A stretch of 64,000 nt of DNA from Sipunculus nudus (Eukaryota; Annelida; Sipuncula; Golfingiida; Sipunculidae): positions 62,873,659 through 62,937,658 of the forward strand of contig CM049313.1 of NCBI GenBank assembly GCA_026874595.1, in the 5' to 3' direction. A program made the position numbers and the translations under genes. How positions within the stretch are numbered: position 1 is the first letter of the stretch; each line of letters starts with the position of its first letter. Below are positions 1 to 11,194 of the stretch, in pieces. Under the pieces are notes generated by a model. The model was given only the letters and a program-made list of their open reading frames with translations. It had not been told where the DNA came from and searched no databases.

Positions 1-170
1 GCATCAACGTCGCCGATGAATACCAGCCAAGAACGGAAAAGGCTTCAAGTGTCCGATCTGGACCAAACAACCTTCTCATGACGACAGCGCCCCCTAGCTC
101 GGACTGTGTTCCTCACTGATGAGGCAAAGAAATGTCCCCGGACTACGCAATCGGTTATGGATAGAACTGT

Positions 171-1012
171 GTGCTATTTATGGACAATATACGGGTAGCT
201 AGCCTGAATTGTCATGGCATCCGAAACAAAACCAGAAGTAGAGCTATTTTTAATAAACTGTGCAAGGACAGAATACACGTAGCATGTATACAGGAGACCT
301 ATCTTGATGAAAATAAAATAAAGCAGGTAGGGCTTGAACGGAAAGGTAAAATGTATCACGCACATGGTACAAATCACAGCAAAGGGGTTTCTATATTAAT
401 TAGTAAAATTTTCAATTCCGTAGTAGGTGGAATCAAAGTGGAGTTATGTCAGAATAGGGTAATAGTCATATCTTTCGTATTTCATGACAAACTTTACCGG
501 ATTTGCAATATATATGCCCCATGTAATAAGACCGAAAAAAATTACGTTTTTACAGAATCTTTCAAAAGTTAACCAGAAAATGTGAGGGTGGTGTTGAAGA
601 TTTTTTATTAGTAATTGGAGATTTTAACACAGTGTTAGATAACAAAGTGGACATCATTTCAGGAAACCCATATAACAATAACCAAATTCTGGCATTTAAA
701 TATTTTATGAATACTGCAGGCCTTCATGATCTATGGCGGATCTCCCATCACAATATCAAGGAATACACTTGGTGTAAATTGCAGCCTTTTATAGCTCGAC
801 GCCTGGATTATATAATCAAAAATGCTTTTGCACTAGAAAATATGGAAAACATAAATATTACGTCGTACCCGTGTATAGACCATAAAGCCGTAATACTTGA
901 AATAGATGCGATACGATTTGAAAGAGGTCCATCATATTGGAAGTTTAATAACTCATTATTGCATGATAACAAATTTTTAGATTTGATGTTAATATCCTTC
1001 ATTTCCTATTAG
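171..1012 (+). pseudogene. LINE APE-type endonuclease, frameshifted
   Basis: This segment encodes the endonuclease that nicks target DNA to prime reverse transcription. Family motifs are visible in order. SLNCHGIRN is the N-terminal strand. CIQETYLD carries the catalytic Glu. VIGDFNTV carries the Asp/Asn pair. RLDYIIKN and CIDHKAVI carry the late Asp-His region. The first part reads in one frame to a stop at 570-572. The second part resumes in another frame near 600, so one or more indels lie between. The reading then stops at 1010-1012, before the linker to the RT. It was part of a single ORF2 protein with the downstream RT. Confidence 0.85.
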
Positions 1013-1379
1013 AATACGGCTAATATAGATCCATTCAGAAAATGGGACTTGTGTAAGCTTGAGATAAAAACGGTTGCTTTGAACTACAGCAAAGCCAAAG
1101 CAATTAAAAATAAAAATCTGTTCACTAGATGTTCTGGGGCGTCAAATAGCGATTACTCCTGATAATAAGGAAATATTAAAAAATGATTAAGATAAAAAAA
1201 AATCGTTAGAAATAAAACATATCCAAGAAGCTCGAAGTGCTCAAATTCTGGCGCGCGTTAAATGGATTGAAGAGGGCGAGAAGAATAATAAATATTTTTA
1301 TCGCTGGAAAAACAGAGGGCCGCCCAAAATTTTATACCATCGCTTAAAACACATAACGGCTCTGAATCCTTAAATCAAG

Positions 1380-2698
1380 ATGAAATTAGGAACGAGCAAT
1401 ACATTTTTTACCGGAACCAGTACAAAGCAAAGACTAGCTTCAATGAAAAATGGATTTAAAAGATTTATTTCTGGCGTTAAAATACCGAAAATATCGGAGA
1501 GAAATCGACAGAAATGTGAGGGGTTAATGTCACCAGTAGAAGTTGGTAATGCGTTAAAGCAAATGAAAAATGGATCCAGTCCAGGTTTAGATGGATTGAC
1601 AACAGAAGTTTATAAAATGTTTTGGGTAAAATTACGAACGTTAGTAACTGACGCTTTCAATGAATCTTTTAGACAGGAAAAGTTTTCAAGAATACAGGCC
1701 AGAGGAATTATAAAATTAATACACAAAGGAAAGAACTTGCCAAAAAACGAGTTACGCAATTGGCGACCAATAGCCTTAACTAATACAGATTATAAACCTT
1801 TAGCAAAAGTTCTCGCTAAGCGTTTGCAGAGAGTTATATTAGAAGCCATAAATACAGATCAAGCTGGATTTATAAGGGACGGAATATTGCTACCACGATA
1901 AGACTAATAGATGACGTTATTACTTATGCCCACAAAAATGATAAAAAAGGCGCAGTAGTCGCGCTAGATTTCAAAGCGGCTTTCGATAAAATCTCAAAAC
2001 AATTCATTTGGGAGGCATTTAAAACCTTCGGGTTTGGATCAGAATTTCTGCGTTGGTTCAATGTTCTAAATATTAACACCGAAAACTGCATATTATATAA
2101 CGGTTGGCTATCCAGGTGGTTTCCGGTTGAAAGGGGTGTCAGGCAAGGCTGTCCGTTTTCTCCTTTGGCATTTGTATTAGGGGTAGAAATTCTAGCATGT
2201 AAAATAAGACAAAGTCAAAATTTTAAAGGATTTGAGCTGCCCATACGAACTAATCCTCAAAGAATACTCAAGATAGCCCAATATGCAGACGACACAACTT
2301 TGTTTGTGCATGATCAAAATGATATAAATGAACCCATACGACTAATCAAAGACTTTTCAAATATTTCAGGATCACAATTTAATGAACATAAGTCGGAAGC
2401 GATGTGGATAGGGGCATATAGAGAAAATCAGACAAGGGTTGGAAATTTTAGGTGGAAACTATATCCTGATAACAAAATGAATATCTTGGGAATTCAATTC
2501 AGGAGTGATACTCCTGCGGCAAAAATAGATAATAACTCGGAAATCAGAATAAACAAGATGCTAAAAGAAATTAATAAATGGGAACGTAGAAGCCTCACCA
2601 TCTTTGGCAAGATAATCATAACAAAAACCTACCTGTTATCACAAATAATATACCTAATGCAATCCTTGTTGATGCCAGATAAGTTTTTAAACGGATAA
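1380..2698 (+). pseudogene. LINE reverse transcriptase, frameshifted
   Basis: This is the polymerase domain of the LINE. KNGSSPGLDGLTTEVYK marks the start of the RT fold, followed by NWRPIALTNTDYKPLAKVL and INTDQAGFIRDG. The frame breaks near 1900 and the middle RT motifs (VALDFKAAFDKI, RGVRQGCPFSPLAF) continue in another frame between about 1905 and 2200. The catalytic box YADDTTLFV lies near 2281-2307 and is intact. The thumb region continues to a stop at 2696-2698. The catalytic residues survive although the frame does not. The family's usual single ORF2 would be over 1000 residues. Confidence 0.88.
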
Positions 2699-3880
2699 AT
2701 GGAATATTATAAATTTCATATGGAAAAGAGGAGGTAGTGGAAAAAGATCTTGTGAGAAAATAAGAAGAAGAATTTTGAAGTCTGATTATGAAATGGGAGG
2801 ATTAGAAATGATTGATGTACATGATATGCAAAAAACTATGGCATTAAAATGGGTAAAAATGTTAGCAAGTGAGTCTGAGGATATTTGGAAAATATATAGT
2901 ATACTTTCATTATTCTAGGTTAGGAAACGGATTAAGTGTTTTTGAGAGTGATATACATCCTGACACCTTGAAAAGGGGTTCCCACATAACTTCAGATTTT
3001 TACAAATATATTTTAATCAACTTTCTAAATTTGAACAGTGAATTTAAGGCAGTCTCAAGATCTAGAATTTTATGGAATAATAAACATGTTCTTTGTGCAG
3101 GCAAACCAATCTACTTTGAAAACTGGATAGAAAAAAGGTATAATGTATGTAAAGGACATGATAGTGAACAACAAAGTGCGATCATATTAAAGTACAGTAG
3201 AAGTATTAGGACGCATTCCGGGTAGAATAATAGAGTATAATGTAGTGTATACAGCGGTAAAAAACTTTCTTGCAAAGGGGACTATATAAATTAGGTAACA
3301 GAAAAAAAAGATCCTTCTAAATAATGTTTATATAGTAAAATATGACACAAAGCAACTCCGTGGCATAGTTACTGAGAAGGTACGCGTAGAACAAATATAC
3401 CCTGCAAAATTTTGGACGAAAAAATATCCTGCCTGTCAGTTCTCAAGAGAATACTGGAAGATGATTTATAGATGTACAAATGAAATAAGATTGAAAATGA
3501 TGCAGTGGAAAATATTACATAATATTTGGCCTACTAGAATATTATTACACAAAATGGTTAAATATGACACTAATAAGTGTCCTGTATGTGGAGAAACAGA
3601 ATATGTAGAACATTTTTTCTGTCAATGTAGAGAGCTAAGACTGTTCTGGAATAGAGTTGAAAACATTATTCAGAATAGAATAGGAGATAACATAAAATTG
3701 ACTGAGGAACAAGTGGTTCTAGGATATACGTCAGGATTTCGAAACAAAAGCTGGCTCAGATAAATGAAATGATTCTTATTGCGAAGCTATGTATAAGCAA
3801 AACAAAATATGGAAAACAAACAAATTTAAGTGTATTGTACGAATCTGAATGCATATTGCGTTGCATGTTGTGAAATTACC
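2699..3880 (+). pseudogene. LINE ORF2 C-terminal region with CCHC-type zinc motif
   Basis: The C-terminal part of LINE ORF2 is split over several short open stretches (for example 2869-3225 and 3461-3763). A cysteine/histidine motif reads CPVCGETEYVEHFFCQC and is followed by FW, the usual pattern at the end of Tx1/L1-like proteins, where it is thought to bind nucleic acid. A second frame change near 3763 continues into INEMILIAKLCISKTKYG, a typical tail of this family. Stops and indels make the segment non-functional. Confidence 0.75.
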
Positions 3881-3925
3881 AGTATTTGATGACTTGTAAG
3901 TTGTATATGATAATAAAAAAAAATA

Positions 3926-4470
3926 TTGAATCTCATCCTGTAGATACTTTTGCTTTTCTGGATTCAGTCTATATGGATGCCGCTTGACTGCGCTTGCCCC
4001 GCCAACATCGACGTCATGGCACAATATGTAAGTTCGCGTTGGAATGTCACTAAACAAATGTTCATAATTCCGCAGCAGGTTCTTTAGGTCTTGTTGTTGT
4101 GCGGTAAGGTGTGACAGTTTCGCATTCAGGTTTTTAAGCACGTCTGAGGTTTTCAGTGGTACTGTACAACACTGAATGTCTACATCACACTTACAATCAG
4201 TATCTACTTTAACTGGGTCAGGGTCAGTTTTTACACAATTAACAGCAATAACATTTTGTACAACATCTGATCTGCTATTTCTGTCATAATCTGGTTTCAA
4301 CATGTTAACATGGCACAGTTGTTTCTTCTTACGTCTATCAGTAGTCAACAGTATGTAATTCAAATTTAATGTTGACTTTCTTGTCAACAATGTAAGGACC
4401 AAAATACCTAGCTTGCAGAGGTCTGCCAGGGATGGGAAGTAAGGCAAGGACCTTTTCACCAGGCTCAAAC
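3926..4470 (-). pseudogene. Gmr1-like pol: post-integrase linker and reverse transcriptase N-terminus
   Basis: The open frame begins soon after the integrase end (KKQLCHVNMLKPDYDRN) and runs through an acidic, low-complexity linker. It then enters a segment that precedes the RT fingers in this group (HLFSDIPTRTYILCHDVDVG and KRHPYRLNPEKQKYLQDEIQ). The match stops near 3930, where LINE sequence begins. Codons beyond that point on this strand are LINE antisense and have no meaning. The segment proves that RT follows integrase in this element. The catalytic RT motifs are not present in the window. Confidence 0.75.
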
Positions 4471-5330
4471 GTCCTAGTTACAGCGTGCTAGTCATACTCT
4501 GTTTTTATTTTACTTTCTGCAGATCTTAGATTTGACTTTGCAATCTCACAAGCATTGTGTAGTTTAGTGCGAAAGTCTGAGACATACTGTAGTAAACTAA
4601 GAGAATCAGAATTTTCACACAAGAGTTTTTCTTTCAGCAGTTTCAATGGACCTCGAACGGAGTGTCCAAAAACTAGTTCAAAGGGACTGCAACCAAAGGA
4701 CTCTTAAAAGGATTCTCTGACAGCAAATAGCAATAGGTGGATTCCTTCATCCCAGTCTTTCTGTGTGTCATAGCAATAAGTCCTGATCATGTTTTTTTAA
4801 TGTCTGGTGAAAACGGTCGAGGGCGCCCTGACTATCAGGATGGTATGGCGAAGAGCTGTACCGTTTTATACCTAGCTCAAGCATAACTTGTTGGAATAAG
4901 CCAGACATAAAATTAGACCCTTGGTCAGAATGGAAGGATTTTGGCGATCCAAAAGTTGTAAAAACTTGGTCGGAGCTTTGACAACACTTTTGGCAATAAT
5001 TTTTGCAATGGTATTGCCTCAGAAAAACCTGGTAGATACGCACATAATTGTCCGCAAGTATTCATGTCCAGATTTTGTTTTGGGCACTGGTCCAACACAA
5101 TCAACAATAATCCTACTGAATGGTTCCTCGAAAGCAGGAATAGGCCTAAGTGGGGCCTTAGGAGAAATCTGATTGGGCTTGCCTACCATCTGGCATGTAT
5201 GGCATGATTTACAATATTGTACAACATCTTTCCTGAGGTTAGGCCAATAGAAGTATGTACTAACTTTCTGATAAGTTTTATTTATACCTAAATGGCCAGA
5301 CAAAGGAGCCTCATGTGCCATGCTTAGAAC
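4370..5330 (-). pseudogene. Gmr1-like integrase, frameshifted, catalytic Glu changed to Asp
   Basis: Integrase joins the element's cDNA to host DNA. The zinc-binding part (SGHLGINKTYQKV...YCKSCHTCQM) lies at about 5175-5310. The first catalytic Asp is in RIIVDCVGPVPKTKSGHEYL. After a frame change near 5020-5040, HSDQGSNF carries the second Asp and YSSSPYHPDSQGALDRFHQT carries the third position. The third catalytic residue should be Glu in the DD35E triad, but this copy reads Asp (ALDRFHQ). Further downstream FEPGEKVLALLPIPGRPLQA and ARYFGPYIV mark a GPY/F module near 4375-4470. The copy is inactive. Confidence 0.8.
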
Positions 5331-6159
5331 TTCACTTGGAAAGCTTTTGGGCATTAATATTAGATGTCTCATGACCCACTCATCATCAGCCCATACAATA
5401 GGTGGTCGCCATTTACGCATAAGCACTCCATTTTTGACATAGAAACAAACTGGGTTCTGTGACAGTTCATCTTTAGAAACTGCCCTGGGAAACAAACATG
5501 AAATATCAGGGTCCTTATGCTGTTCCGCGATAAGTTCTGACCTTGAGAATGCTGCATCCTGTACGGGCGAGTCGTTAGACGAGTCACTAGTGAATCCCAG
5601 AGTGTTATTATCTGGACCATCATCCTCATGTGTGTTTTTCTTGGCCATAGATCTAGTTACAGCACATGAAGGATACAAACCAGGAATTTCCATACTTTCC
5701 GGATCAGTGTCCTGATCAAGTGACGGCTTTTCTGTCACTATTGGTACAGGCAGCATTTTATCACCTGCAACATCATTGCCTAGTAGCAACTGAATTCCCT
5801 TAAAGGGTAAAGTAGTTCTTATGCCCACAGTAATATTCCCAGAAATCAAATCTGACTTTAAATGGATACTGTGAAGCGGAACTGAAGTGTGCCAGTCTGA
5901 AAACACACAATCAACAAGTGCATGTGCACCAGTAAAGGACATAGCTATTAGAATGTGGCAAAGTGTTTGCTAACATGAGAGTCTGACCTGAACCAGTGTC
6001 CCTCAAAATTCTAATAGCGGTAGAATCTGACAAATCACTTGAAAGTGATACAAAACTATCATGTATGAATGGCTCAAATAACTCCATTTCAGAGTCAAGA
6101 GAGGAATCTACTACCTCAACCTCATCAAACAAAGAACTAACATTGAAGGTGTCTGTCAT
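5331..6159 (-). pseudogene. Gmr1-like aspartic protease and protease-integrase linker
   Basis: The retroviral-type protease active site reads RDTGSGQTLM, with the DTG codons at 5992-6000. The frame changes near 5940, after which TGAHALVDCVFSDWH and LLGNDVAGDKMLPVPIV follow. The LLGND motif replaces the usual ILG or LLG flap-end motif. A linker with CAVTRSMAKKN leads to the integrase zinc domain. Protease directly followed by integrase, with no RT between, is what defines the unusual order. The frame break and upstream stops make this copy inactive. Confidence 0.75.
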
Positions 6160-6339
6160 AAACTCTGTTTCAGTGTTATCAAAGGAATCTACATCCTTTT
6201 TATCATCAAACTCCTCATGGGAGTCAACAGAGAAATTTTCCTCAGCAGAAACAAACTTTTGTTTGTCATAAGAGGACCTGGCCTCATTTAAAATACTCTC
6301 ACAAGAGTCATAAAAAGCCTTAGCATTATCCAGAGAATA

Positions 6340-6903
6340 CTACTCGCAGGATTCTTGAAAGGACCAAGCCTTATTTAATTCCTCGCAGGAATCAACTAAG
6401 GTTTTTACCCCGCAAGCTACGGATTCTTTTTTGGATCCAGACGGCACTTGGGCCTCCGTAGCATCAAACCCTTTATTTGAGTCAACATAGGAGTTGTACC
6501 CCTTATTTACATGAAAAGAGCCTGGCTCTTGTAGTATGCTATGCATAGATTTTGAAACAAAACCAGAAGGTTTGCCATTTGGTCTTTTCGCAAGTTTACA
6601 GCAGTCAGATATTAGATGACCTTCCTTATTGCAGTAATTACAGATATTCTTTGAAAATGACTGGTCTTTGTTGGACTTAGACACAGTGGACGTGGACTGA
6701 GATGTAGCTATGGGCTTTGCTGAACACTAAACCTTGCTAATTAGATCTTGCATGATTTTAGAAATGATATCAGGCTTTCTCAACGCTTTTTTTACACTTA
6801 GCCGTAAGTGTTGTTCCAAACGAAACAACTGTTCTTTTGACAACTGTTCAAGTTGATTAGGGTCGGGATCGTCAACAAATGTCTCAGGCTTGAAATCTGC
6901 CAT
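6340..6903 (-). pseudogene. Gmr1-like gag remnant with zinc knuckle
   Basis: A start codon at 6901-6903 opens MADFKPETFVDDPDPNQLEQ and a helical stretch rich in Leu, Lys and Glu, ending at a stop near 6727. A second open stretch carries a CCHC zinc knuckle, CNYCNKEGHLISDC (CX2CX4HX4C), typical of the nucleocapsid end of Gag. The capsid core between them is largely missing, because only about 200 bases separate the N-terminus from the knuckle. Gag would have packaged the RNA. This copy looks internally deleted or diverged. Confidence 0.65.
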
Positions 6904-7045
6904 GTTAAGATGTCAAACAAGAACCAAAAAACCACTGAGATAAATCCTGTAAACAATGTACTGTAAACAATATGTAATCTTGTAAAAATGTATGATAAAA
7001 CAAGGTGTCCAGGTCAAGGCCTAATAAATTTGAAAACTATTAAGC

Positions 7046-7064
7046 ATCTCGGACGAGAGCTCCA
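7046..7064 (-). promoter_or_regulatory. Probable primer binding site of the Gmr1-like element
   Basis: On the - strand, six bases inside the LTR end, the sequence is TGGAGCTCTCGTCCGAGAT. It starts with TGG and resembles the tRNA-Pro type primer site used by some retroelements, with a few differences. The assignment to tRNA-Pro is inference. Confidence 0.45.
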
Positions 7065-7071
7065 ATTTTTA

Positions 7072-7877
7072 TTTTACGGAACCTAATATAAACAGATCAC
7101 GTATGCGTGATGAACACAAATTCTGTAACGGAGATAAAACAAATCAGATTCTGTAACACTAGGCAGCATGAAATGTGTAGGGGAATGAATAAAGAAGTCA
7201 GTAGTTTTTTGTTAACAAATAACTATAATTTATTCTTAAAACAACCCTAACATTACAATACACTAAATCCATGCAATTATACAGTAAAACAGCGGTACAG
7301 CAACTAGTCAATATAATCACATAGAAAATAATGTGAACAGTACCTGGATACAAACACCGTCACCCCGATAAGTTCCCTAAATGTATACTCTCGGAGAATG
7401 ACAGTTCAGTGGAAAGTTCTTGCAACAACCCATAAAGTAAACTGAAGTCCAAATGCATAAAATCAAGGAGAAAGTCTTTGAAAATCTATAATTGTCGCAT
7501 TAGTCGGATAAGGTCCTAGAATCTGACACACGCTTCTGCGTCCGCTGGAATCTTCTCTTCTTTCTGCCTTGGTTCTAAATTACAGCCCCTTTATATACCT
7601 TCATACCCCTAGCCGAGAATTTTCCACTTCTCGAACAGTCTATAAGGACCCTACTAAACAGTAAACACACGTTTCAGGAATTCTCTAGAAAACATCGCTG
7701 TGCCTCTACACACCACGGTGTACAAGTGATCTCGTCCAGGCGTGAAAACCCAAGGCTTACATGACAACGAGAGTTCAACCAGTACGGATTAAACATAGAA
7801 TGTAATACGCGGCCAGACACGAGTGCCACAACAGGAGTTACGCCCGTGTCACATAATAAGTAAGAGCACCTGTAACA
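7072..7877 (-). repeat. LTR of the Gmr1-like Gypsy element, copy 1
   Basis: The - strand begins TGTTACAGGTGC at 7877. The end is placed at TTCCGTAAAA (7072) by alignment with the better-ended copy at 23030-23893. A TATA box (TATATAAAG, around 7589-7597) and an AATAAA signal (7229-7234) are in the expected order for LTR promoter and polyadenylation. It is the 5' LTR, since gag follows on the - strand. The terminal CA is mutated to AA in this copy. Confidence 0.75.
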
Positions 7878-8370
7878 ATATTAACTAGAAATATGCAATC
7901 TAAGGAAGTCAAGCCCCCACCAGTCAAGCCTCCAACATGTGGGGTGCTCCGAAAACCATGTTTGCATTAACTTTTTCTGTCCATTTTCCCAGGTTCATTT
8001 TTGCATAAGTGACCATACATTTATTAATATTCCTTGAAGACGTTCCTGATTTCGGATTATATGCCGGATCGACACCAAAATCTAATTGTTTCTTAATTTG
8101 CAATTAACTTACAATTCTATGCCCTACGTTGCTGCAAAAGCCGGTCACCCGGGTGATTTATGACAAAATTAACTGAAAAAAAAACCAAATAAAATCAATA
8201 CATTCACAATGCGGATATACATGCAGACACAGTGCTTATATACATTTTACTCTTGAACCCCATCTTCTTACTTGTGGGCACACGTACACAGTAACAGAGC
8301 CGAGAAAATAAGCTATTCCTAGATTAATCTAGAATACTATTATTATTCACAGTTATTTATTTCAACAACT
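7878..8370. other. No gene recognised
   Basis: This is AT-rich sequence outside the LTR with no supported open frame or repeat ends. Confidence 0.6.
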
Positions 8371-8767
8371 CGGAGCCCCCCCCCCCCCCCCCAATTTTTA
8401 TTGGGCGGTAGTAAGTCCCTCTGCTCCCTGCTTCCTACACCCCTGCAGCAGTAATTAATGTAACATAGGCGGCGAAACCGGGGGGGGGGGGGGCATGGGG
8501 GGGGGCAATTAATTTGATGGGTATAAAAACATACACTATTTCATTATTGAGTATTGGCACTCTCACACATTGCTAATAAATGACAGCAAAAATGCACCAG
8601 AATGCAGTAGTATACATACAGTTTTTCAAAATTTTCCACACCGTGGGAGGGGGCCACACTTTCCCACAACCTCACCTGTCAGAGATTTCCCCCCGAACCT
8701 GCTTTTTGCCACCCGCCCAATAGGGTCAGGCTACGGACCTTGTATATATGTATGACCTATGTGTATA

Positions 8768-8840
<73 letters not shown>

Positions 8841-8860
8841 CATGGTGTGTGTGTGTGTAT
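8371..8860. repeat. Low-complexity block: poly-C, poly-G, (TA)n and (GT)n
   Basis: A C-run lies at about 8378-8392 and G-runs at 8480-8515. (TA)n followed by (GT)n occupies about 8770-8858. The flanks of the G-rich part (AGGCGGCGAAACC near 8468 and CAGGCTACGGACC near 8728) are weakly inverted, so a worn MITE could underlie it. Confidence 0.8.
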
Positions 8861-9676
8861 ACTGGTCCAGTATGATAAGAGGAACACTATAAGTAGACTT
8901 ACCTCTAAACAGAATATTTGCAATACTCGAATTATGAATCACATTAAAAGGCACTAATCGATAACCGAACTGAATACGGGATATCGCTGATGCAGCTTTT
9001 CATGTAAATGGAGGAGAAAAACGACTGGCTGGCGCAGGAGGAAGCCCGTTTGTGCTGGCAAGCGCGATTCAGCCGGACACTCATTAGCACGGATAAAACT
9101 GACTACCCCAGCTTTGTTAGCTCAAGCCTATATATGCTAGGTGCTATAAATAATTGATATGATCAATGAATAAATAGCAGGATACAATTGTTTGGTACCA
9201 GAATATAAGACAAATTCAATGAAACTTGCAACATTTGACATTTATCAATGACCGAAAGACCCTAGCTGTCTACGTTTCCCTTATATCCTCCTTCAAGGCA
9301 GTTGATTCAAGATCAAATTCTATGCAAACCGTGCAGAATGCAGCAATTTCTTATGTCTTTTTATGTTTCTGTTATATGTTTTAACACTGCATAATACATA
9401 TGATAAATAATAAGTATCTGGATGACCGGCAATTAAACAATACCCACATTGGTTTCTTGAATGAATTGGCTGGCAGGCTTGAGGCTAGGGGGCACGTGTT
9501 GTTGCCTGTAGTTTTTCCAGCAGGCTGTTATTCACTGCCTCCATACACGAGAGTATCGGTATTAGCGATACCCCGTACGAAGACCTTATAGAATTACAAA
9601 GGCCTGATTATGACATGAGTTTATGAGTTCAATCCATTGTGGGCAATCCGGATGAGCGCTCTGCATGCAGGCTTAA
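8861..9676. other. No gene recognised
   Basis: Mixed AT-rich sequence with no supported coding region. The short open frame at 9400-9591 has no recognisable motif. Confidence 0.6.
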
Positions 9677-10583
9677 GGGGGAACATGACACTTTAAACTA
9701 CCAATGGAATTTCTTAGATAGTTTGCACATGATATCTACAAGACATACTTTGTAAAATTATGAAATGAAATTTGGGGGTCAATGTGCTTATTTTTGCAGT
9801 ATATGAAGCTGAAAATTGACACTTGTGGTGGGTTTTTACATGATATTATAACTAAGGGGGAAACAAAAATTACATATTTTAGAAAACTGACCCATGTATT
9901 TTTCATAATATTCTAAATAAACACGAGAATTAAATATCAATCTTATTTATAGACAAAAAAGTGTATGTCAATGGGTAAAATTTTAAAATATTAGGCAAAA
10001 ATATGAAAATTTTGGACATTATAGTTTAGAAAAAAACCCAAAAGGTGGCGCTGGTGGTTGTGAGACAGAGAGCAAGTCTACTCATAAATGGCTTCTAGCG
10101 TCGTGATCAGCTTTTAAGATGCCCATATAAAAAAAATATTAATATCAGCACTAAAAAAGCTATAAGGTATATTCTAATTATCTCTTCAGAATTACACCAT
10201 CAGTGTCACTTACAATCATATAGTGATATTTATGCTCTTTTTTGTCATCTACTTGCAACTGCCTAAACTGACAGTTGACAACATAGCCGTTGGTATATTC
10301 CTGTACTTGAGCCACTTCTGGTGATATTCTGGTGAAAATTTCTTTGTAAAACTTTGGTACTATTTAAAAAATAATTAAGTATAGCTGTTTCACTGAGCAT
10401 TCCTACAATTATTGTTCATCGTAGTTACTTTTCTCAAATGATGGCCTAAAGCGATGACGTTGTTCATGACAACAAAAGTCACAAACGGCAAAATATGTAG
10501 CCTCTTGATAATATAATTAAACCAGATATTTTTTATTTGCAGTGTCATCAGTAGGGGGCGCCAGTAAAGTGTCATGTTCCCCC
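9677..10583. mobile_element. Non-autonomous DNA transposon flanked by TTAA, 19-bp inverted repeats
   Basis: The left end reads GGGGGAACATGACACTTTA (9677-9695) and the right end (10565-10583) is its exact reverse complement. Both ends are flanked by TTAA (9673-9676 and 10584-10587), as expected for a target-site duplication. The 907-bp interior is AT-rich and has no transposase frame. TTAA duplications are typical of the piggyBac superfamily, but piggyBac ends usually start with CC, so family assignment is open. Confidence 0.8.
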
Positions 10584-10620
10584 TTAAACGGAAGATCGTG
10601 CCCAACTGCCGTGTTTCACT

Positions 10621-10850
10621 CACAAACAAGTGCGCTTTTCGGGGTACCTCGATGGTATGACCCAGCAATGGGAAAGATTACGCAACCAGGGCCCGCAGGT
10701 GCAGTAGTCACCGGGCCTGGTTGACGCCATGATATAAAATGAGAGTACGCGTGTGATACTGCCCTGTATGAAACCGATATGGAATTCTGTAGATTTACAT
10801 ATACGTAGTTATAGGTGGTTACCTCCAACAACAAAAAATAAAAAAAAGGC
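10621..10850 (+). mobile_element. tRNA-derived SINE family, copy A (head missing)
   Basis: This is homologous in inverted orientation to 13295-13630. Shared blocks include CAGGTGCAGTAGTCACCGGG at about 10697, ATATAAAA, then GGTTACCTCCAACAACA with an A-rich tail near 10820-10850. Copy A starts within the body and lacks the tRNA-like head seen in copy B. Confidence 0.6.
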
Positions 10851-10913
10851 GGGATAACATATCAGTGGACATAATATTTAAAGTTCCTACTCTGCGAAAT
10901 TCCAATCAGCAAA

Positions 10914-11060
10914 TTGTTACGAAGACAAATTGCTCAGGGGAAAACAGTGGGTCGATCCCGGATTCGGACCCATGTTGGTGGCGCCCAAGTCCGGTGTACC
11001 AACCGCTTCGCTAGAAAAACAAGCTTCAGTGGCGAGGCAGTTCGGTCCGCTTTTATGTCA
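10914..11060 (-). repeat. tRNA-like repeat, copy 1 of 2
   Basis: This is about 85-90% identical by eye to 11195-11340, 281 bases away in the same orientation. On the - strand the sequence has a degraded pol III B box (GGGTCCGAATCC here, GGGTTCGAATCC in copy 2), preceded by a D-arm-like GCGAAGCGGTTGGTAC and CCGGACTTG. It is probably a tRNA-derived SINE head. Confidence 0.55.
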
Positions 11061-11194
11061 CCCCGTATCACACCCCCTCTTAAGAGCGTTCTGCTATCAG
11101 AATCAGAACAAGACTAATTATCCTAGGAGTCACACTTTGGTGAGCCAATTCCCTGGGCTACAAAGTTTACCGTCACATTGGACGAGCCCCCATT

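Larger units (their letters stand above)
1..3925 (+). mobile_element. Decayed Tx1/L1-type LINE, 3' end near 3925
   Basis: This is a non-LTR retrotransposon with an APE-type endonuclease, a reverse transcriptase and a C-terminal zinc-binding motif in that order on one strand. The domains are broken by at least three frame changes (near 560-630, 1900 and 2700) and by stop codons, so the copy is dead. The 3' end is an A-rich stretch at 3907-3925, and the next bases belong to the Gypsy element on the opposite strand. The first 170 bases have no recognisable domain and could be the end of ORF1 or untranslated sequence. The clade call (Tx1/L1-like) rests on the endonuclease-RT-zinc layout and motif style, not on a tree. 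Confidence 0.85.
3926..7877 (-). mobile_element. Decayed Gmr1-like Ty3/Gypsy retrotransposon, 3' part interrupted by the LINE
   Basis: Read on the - strand from 7877, the order is LTR, primer site, gag with zinc knuckle, protease, integrase, GPY module, then the start of the reverse transcriptase, where the LINE tail cuts in near 3925. Placing integrase before RT is the domain order of Ty1/Copia and of the Gmr1-like group of Ty3/Gypsy elements. Ordinary Gypsy elements have RT before integrase. Several frameshifts and stops show it is inactive. RNase H and the 3' LTR are not in the window. If the LINE inserted into the element, they should lie to the left of base 1. Confidence 0.85.

Noticed and set aside
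8748-8957. Open frames through (TA)n/(GT)n tracts, also at 19701, 34710, 34845, 52736 and 57285
   Set aside because: They translate to Tyr-Ile repeats from microsatellites and are not genes.
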